Below, in pieces: positions 42,353 through 43,666 of a stretch of 43,666 nt of DNA. A program made the position numbers and the translations under genes. The notes beneath the pieces are model-generated. The model searched no databases. It was not told where the DNA came from and worked only from the letters and a program-made list of their open reading frames with translations. How positions within the stretch are numbered: the first letter of the stretch is position 1; each line of letters starts with the position of its first letter. Source of the stretch: Bradyrhizobium sp. AS23.2 (GTDB taxonomy: Bacteria; Pseudomonadota; Alphaproteobacteria; Rhizobiales; Xanthobacteraceae); contig NZ_LGHM01000089.1 in NCBI RefSeq assembly GCF_001908185.1, forward strand, positions 1-43,666. The letters are read 5' to 3'.

Positions 42353-42988
42353 ATGTCTAAACCGGTTGTTCGCGTCTACACCGACTACAAGAGCCCCTAC
42401 GCGTTCGTGGCGAACAAGCGGCTGTTCGAGCTCGAAGAGAAGCATGGTGTCGAGCTCGAATGGCTCCCCTACACGCTACGCGTTGCCGAATTCATGGGCA
42501 CGGTGGAGGAACGTACACCGCATTTCTGGCGCAAGGTGCGCTATGCCTATATGGACGCCCGTCGCTATGCCAATGCGCAAGGGCTGGTCATGAAGGGACC
42601 GCGGCGGATCTACGACGCCTTCCATTCCAGCGTCGGCATGCTGTTTGCCCAACGGCACGGCTTCTTCCGCCCCTACCACGACGCGGTGTTCCGCCGTTTC
42701 TGGAGCCATGACCTGGAGATCGACGATCTCGCCGAGATCACCGGTGTCATCACATCGTGCGGCGGCTCCGCAACCGAATTCGAACGCTACGTCCACGGCC
42801 CTGCCCGCGCCGAGCACGACCGCATCATCGACGAGGCCGAGGCGCTCGGCGTGTTCGGCGTCCCGACCATGGTGTTCAACGGCGAGCTGTTCTGGGGCGG
42901 CGACCGCATCGACATGCTGATCGAGCGTATCGAGAAGCCCGAGACGATCGAAGCCGCGCTCGGCAGCCGCCACCGCAAGCCGGCGTAG
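42353..42988 (+). CDS. DsbA-family/2-hydroxychromene-2-carboxylate isomerase-like protein
   Basis: Protein of 211 residues with the kappa-GST/DsbA-like fold. Active-site region TDYKSPYAFVANKRL with Ser in the SPY position (glutathione-activating in HCCA isomerases) and no CxxC; the cis-Pro segment is VFGVPTMVFNGELFWGGDRID. Characterised relatives isomerise chromene carboxylates in naphthalene breakdown or act as glutathione transferases. AAGGAAG lies about 6-8 nt before the ATG. It follows the monooxygenase by 92 bp, so it may share the transcript or use a promoter in that gap; no terminator is visible there. Confidence 0.9.
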   Translation: MSKPVVRVYTDYKSPYAFVANKRLFELEEKHGVELEWLPYTLRVAEFMGTVEERTPHFWRKVRYAYMDARRYANAQGLVMKGPRRIYDAFHSSVGMLFAQRHGFFRPYHDAVFRRFWSHDLEIDDLAEITGVITSCGGSATEFERYVHGPARAEHDRIIDEAEALGVFGVPTMVFNGELFWGGDRIDMLIERIEKPETIEAALGSRHRKPA

Positions 42989-42997
42989 GCGGCGCCT

Positions 42998-43666
42998 CTA
43001 CGCCGCGAGCCCGCTCTCGACCGGCGCAAATTCCAGCCCGAGGCTTTCCGCCACCGCCTGGTTGGTAATGCGGCCGCGATGGACGTTCAGTCCGTCGCGC
43101 AAATGCGGGTTTTCCAGGACCGCAGCAAAGCCCTTTTCGGCGAGCATCAGGCCAAACGGCAGCGTCGCATTGTTCAGGGCCTGGCTCGATGTCACTGGCA
43201 CTGCGCCCGGCATGTTGGCGACGCAATAATGTACGACGCCGTCGACTTCGTAGGTCGGATCCGTATGTGTGGTCGAATGCGAGGTCTCGAAGCAACCGCC
43301 CTGGTCGATCGCGACGTCGACCAGCACGGCGCCCGGCCGCATCGATTTCAGCATCGCCCGCGTGACGAGCTTGGGCGCGCTGGCGCCGGGCACCAGCACC
43401 GCGCCGATCACGACGTCCGCATTGAACACCTCTTCCTCGACCGACTCGATCGTCGAGAAGCGGGTACGCACCCGCCCGATAAAGAGATCATCCAGTTCGC
43501 GCAGCCGGGGTATAGAGCGGTCGATCACGGTGACCTCCGCGCCAAGGCCGGCGGCCATGCGCGCGGCCTGCGTTCCCACCACCCCGCCGCCGAGCACGAC
43601 GACGCGTGCCGGCTGCACGCCGGGTACACCGCCCAACAGCAGCCCGCGACCGCCGGCCGACCGCTT
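42998..43666 (-). CDS. ald: Alanine dehydrogenase, C-terminal part (gene continues past the right edge)
   Basis: Visible 222 residues of an NAD-dependent L-alanine dehydrogenase (alanine to pyruvate and ammonium). The NAD-binding motif VVVLGGGVVGTQAARMA and the following acidic VIDRS are near the edge; HSTTHTDPTYEVDGVVHYCVANMPGAVP with TSSQALNNATLP is the signature C-terminal block. The N-terminal substrate domain lies outside the window. Convergent with the isomerase gene, with only 9 bp between the stops. Confidence 0.95.
   Translation of the reverse strand, partial: KRSAGGRGLLLGGVPGVQPARVVVLGGGVVGTQAARMAAGLGAEVTVIDRSIPRLRELDDLFIGRVRTRFSTIESVEEEVFNADVVIGAVLVPGASAPKLVTRAMLKSMRPGAVLVDVAIDQGGCFETSHSTTHTDPTYEVDGVVHYCVANMPGAVPVTSSQALNNATLPFGLMLAEKGFAAVLENPHLRDGLNVHRGRITNQAVAESLGLEFAPVESGLAA

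Noticed and set aside
1..43666. CRISPR array, prophage, integrase or att site, toxin-antitoxin pair, tRNA genes
   Set aside because: Looked for on both strands. The only repeats are palindromic intergenic elements and one two-copy 14-bp tandem; no direct-repeat array, integrase or tRNA-like cloverleaf was recognised.

Overview
The window comes from a high-GC, metabolically versatile soil alphaproteobacterium, most likely Bradyrhizobium or a close relative. This is inferred from the gene set (complete norEFCBQD, a ChvE/Ggu sugar transporter, many ABC importers, FixK/NnrR-type boxes, REP-like palindromes); no rRNA or marker gene is present. There are no tRNA or rRNA genes, no CRISPR array and no intact mobile element. 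Most operons use 4-nt ATGA or GTGA overlaps between stop and start codons.

Layout from left to right. (1) 1-5163, minus strand: an amidase followed by a peptide-type ABC importer (two permeases, two ATPases, the last cut by the window edge); no binding protein is visible. (2) 5287-14783, minus: a sugar-alcohol (polyol) module with HAD phosphatase, SorC-type regulator, binding protein, two permeases, MalK-type ATPase, short-chain dehydrogenase, FGGY kinase and PfkB kinase. Two related dyad sequences, one before the HAD-regulator pair and one before the binding-protein operon, look like the regulator's operators. (3) 14820-20390, minus: norE-norF-norC-norB-norQ-norD, the cytochrome c-dependent nitric oxide reductase with its assembly genes. 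FNR/FixK/NnrR-type boxes lie before norC and norE. A divergent 51-residue membrane protein and a nearby orphan PAS histidine kinase carry boxes that fit the FixK2 consensus. (4) 22210-31597, minus: a sugar-oxidation locus in order of transcription: XylX-type dehydratase (FAH fold), GntR/FadR regulator, sugar 1-dehydrogenase (Gfo/Idh/MocA), mutarotase, SMP-30 lactonase, ChvE, GguA, GguB. Together they import an aldose such as L-arabinose, D-xylose or D-galactose and oxidise it through lactone and aldonate. The aldonate dehydratase and the last semialdehyde dehydrogenase are not in the window. (5) 31752-33140, minus: a YeiH-family membrane protein and a small one-helix protein. (6) 33306-38042, minus: a complete branched-chain-amino-acid-type (Liv/HAAT) ABC importer. 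(7) 38215-42988, plus: acyl-CoA ligase/synthetase, TetR regulator, Baeyer-Villiger-type flavin monooxygenase and a DsbA-fold isomerase, probably a catabolic route for a ketone or aromatic/alicyclic compound that may use the divergent transporter. (8) 42998-end, minus: the C-terminal part of alanine dehydrogenase.

Two genes (gguB and the acyl-CoA ligase) are each broken by one extra base in a six-C run (G6 or C6 on the plus strand). In both cases removing one base restores the canonical family sequence, so sequencing error is a serious alternative to real mutation. The best-supported new observations are the paired SorC operators, the FixK/NnrR box set around nor with the 51-residue gene, the clustering of chvE-gguAB with an oxidative aldose pathway, and the ligase-TetR-monooxygenase-isomerase cluster.
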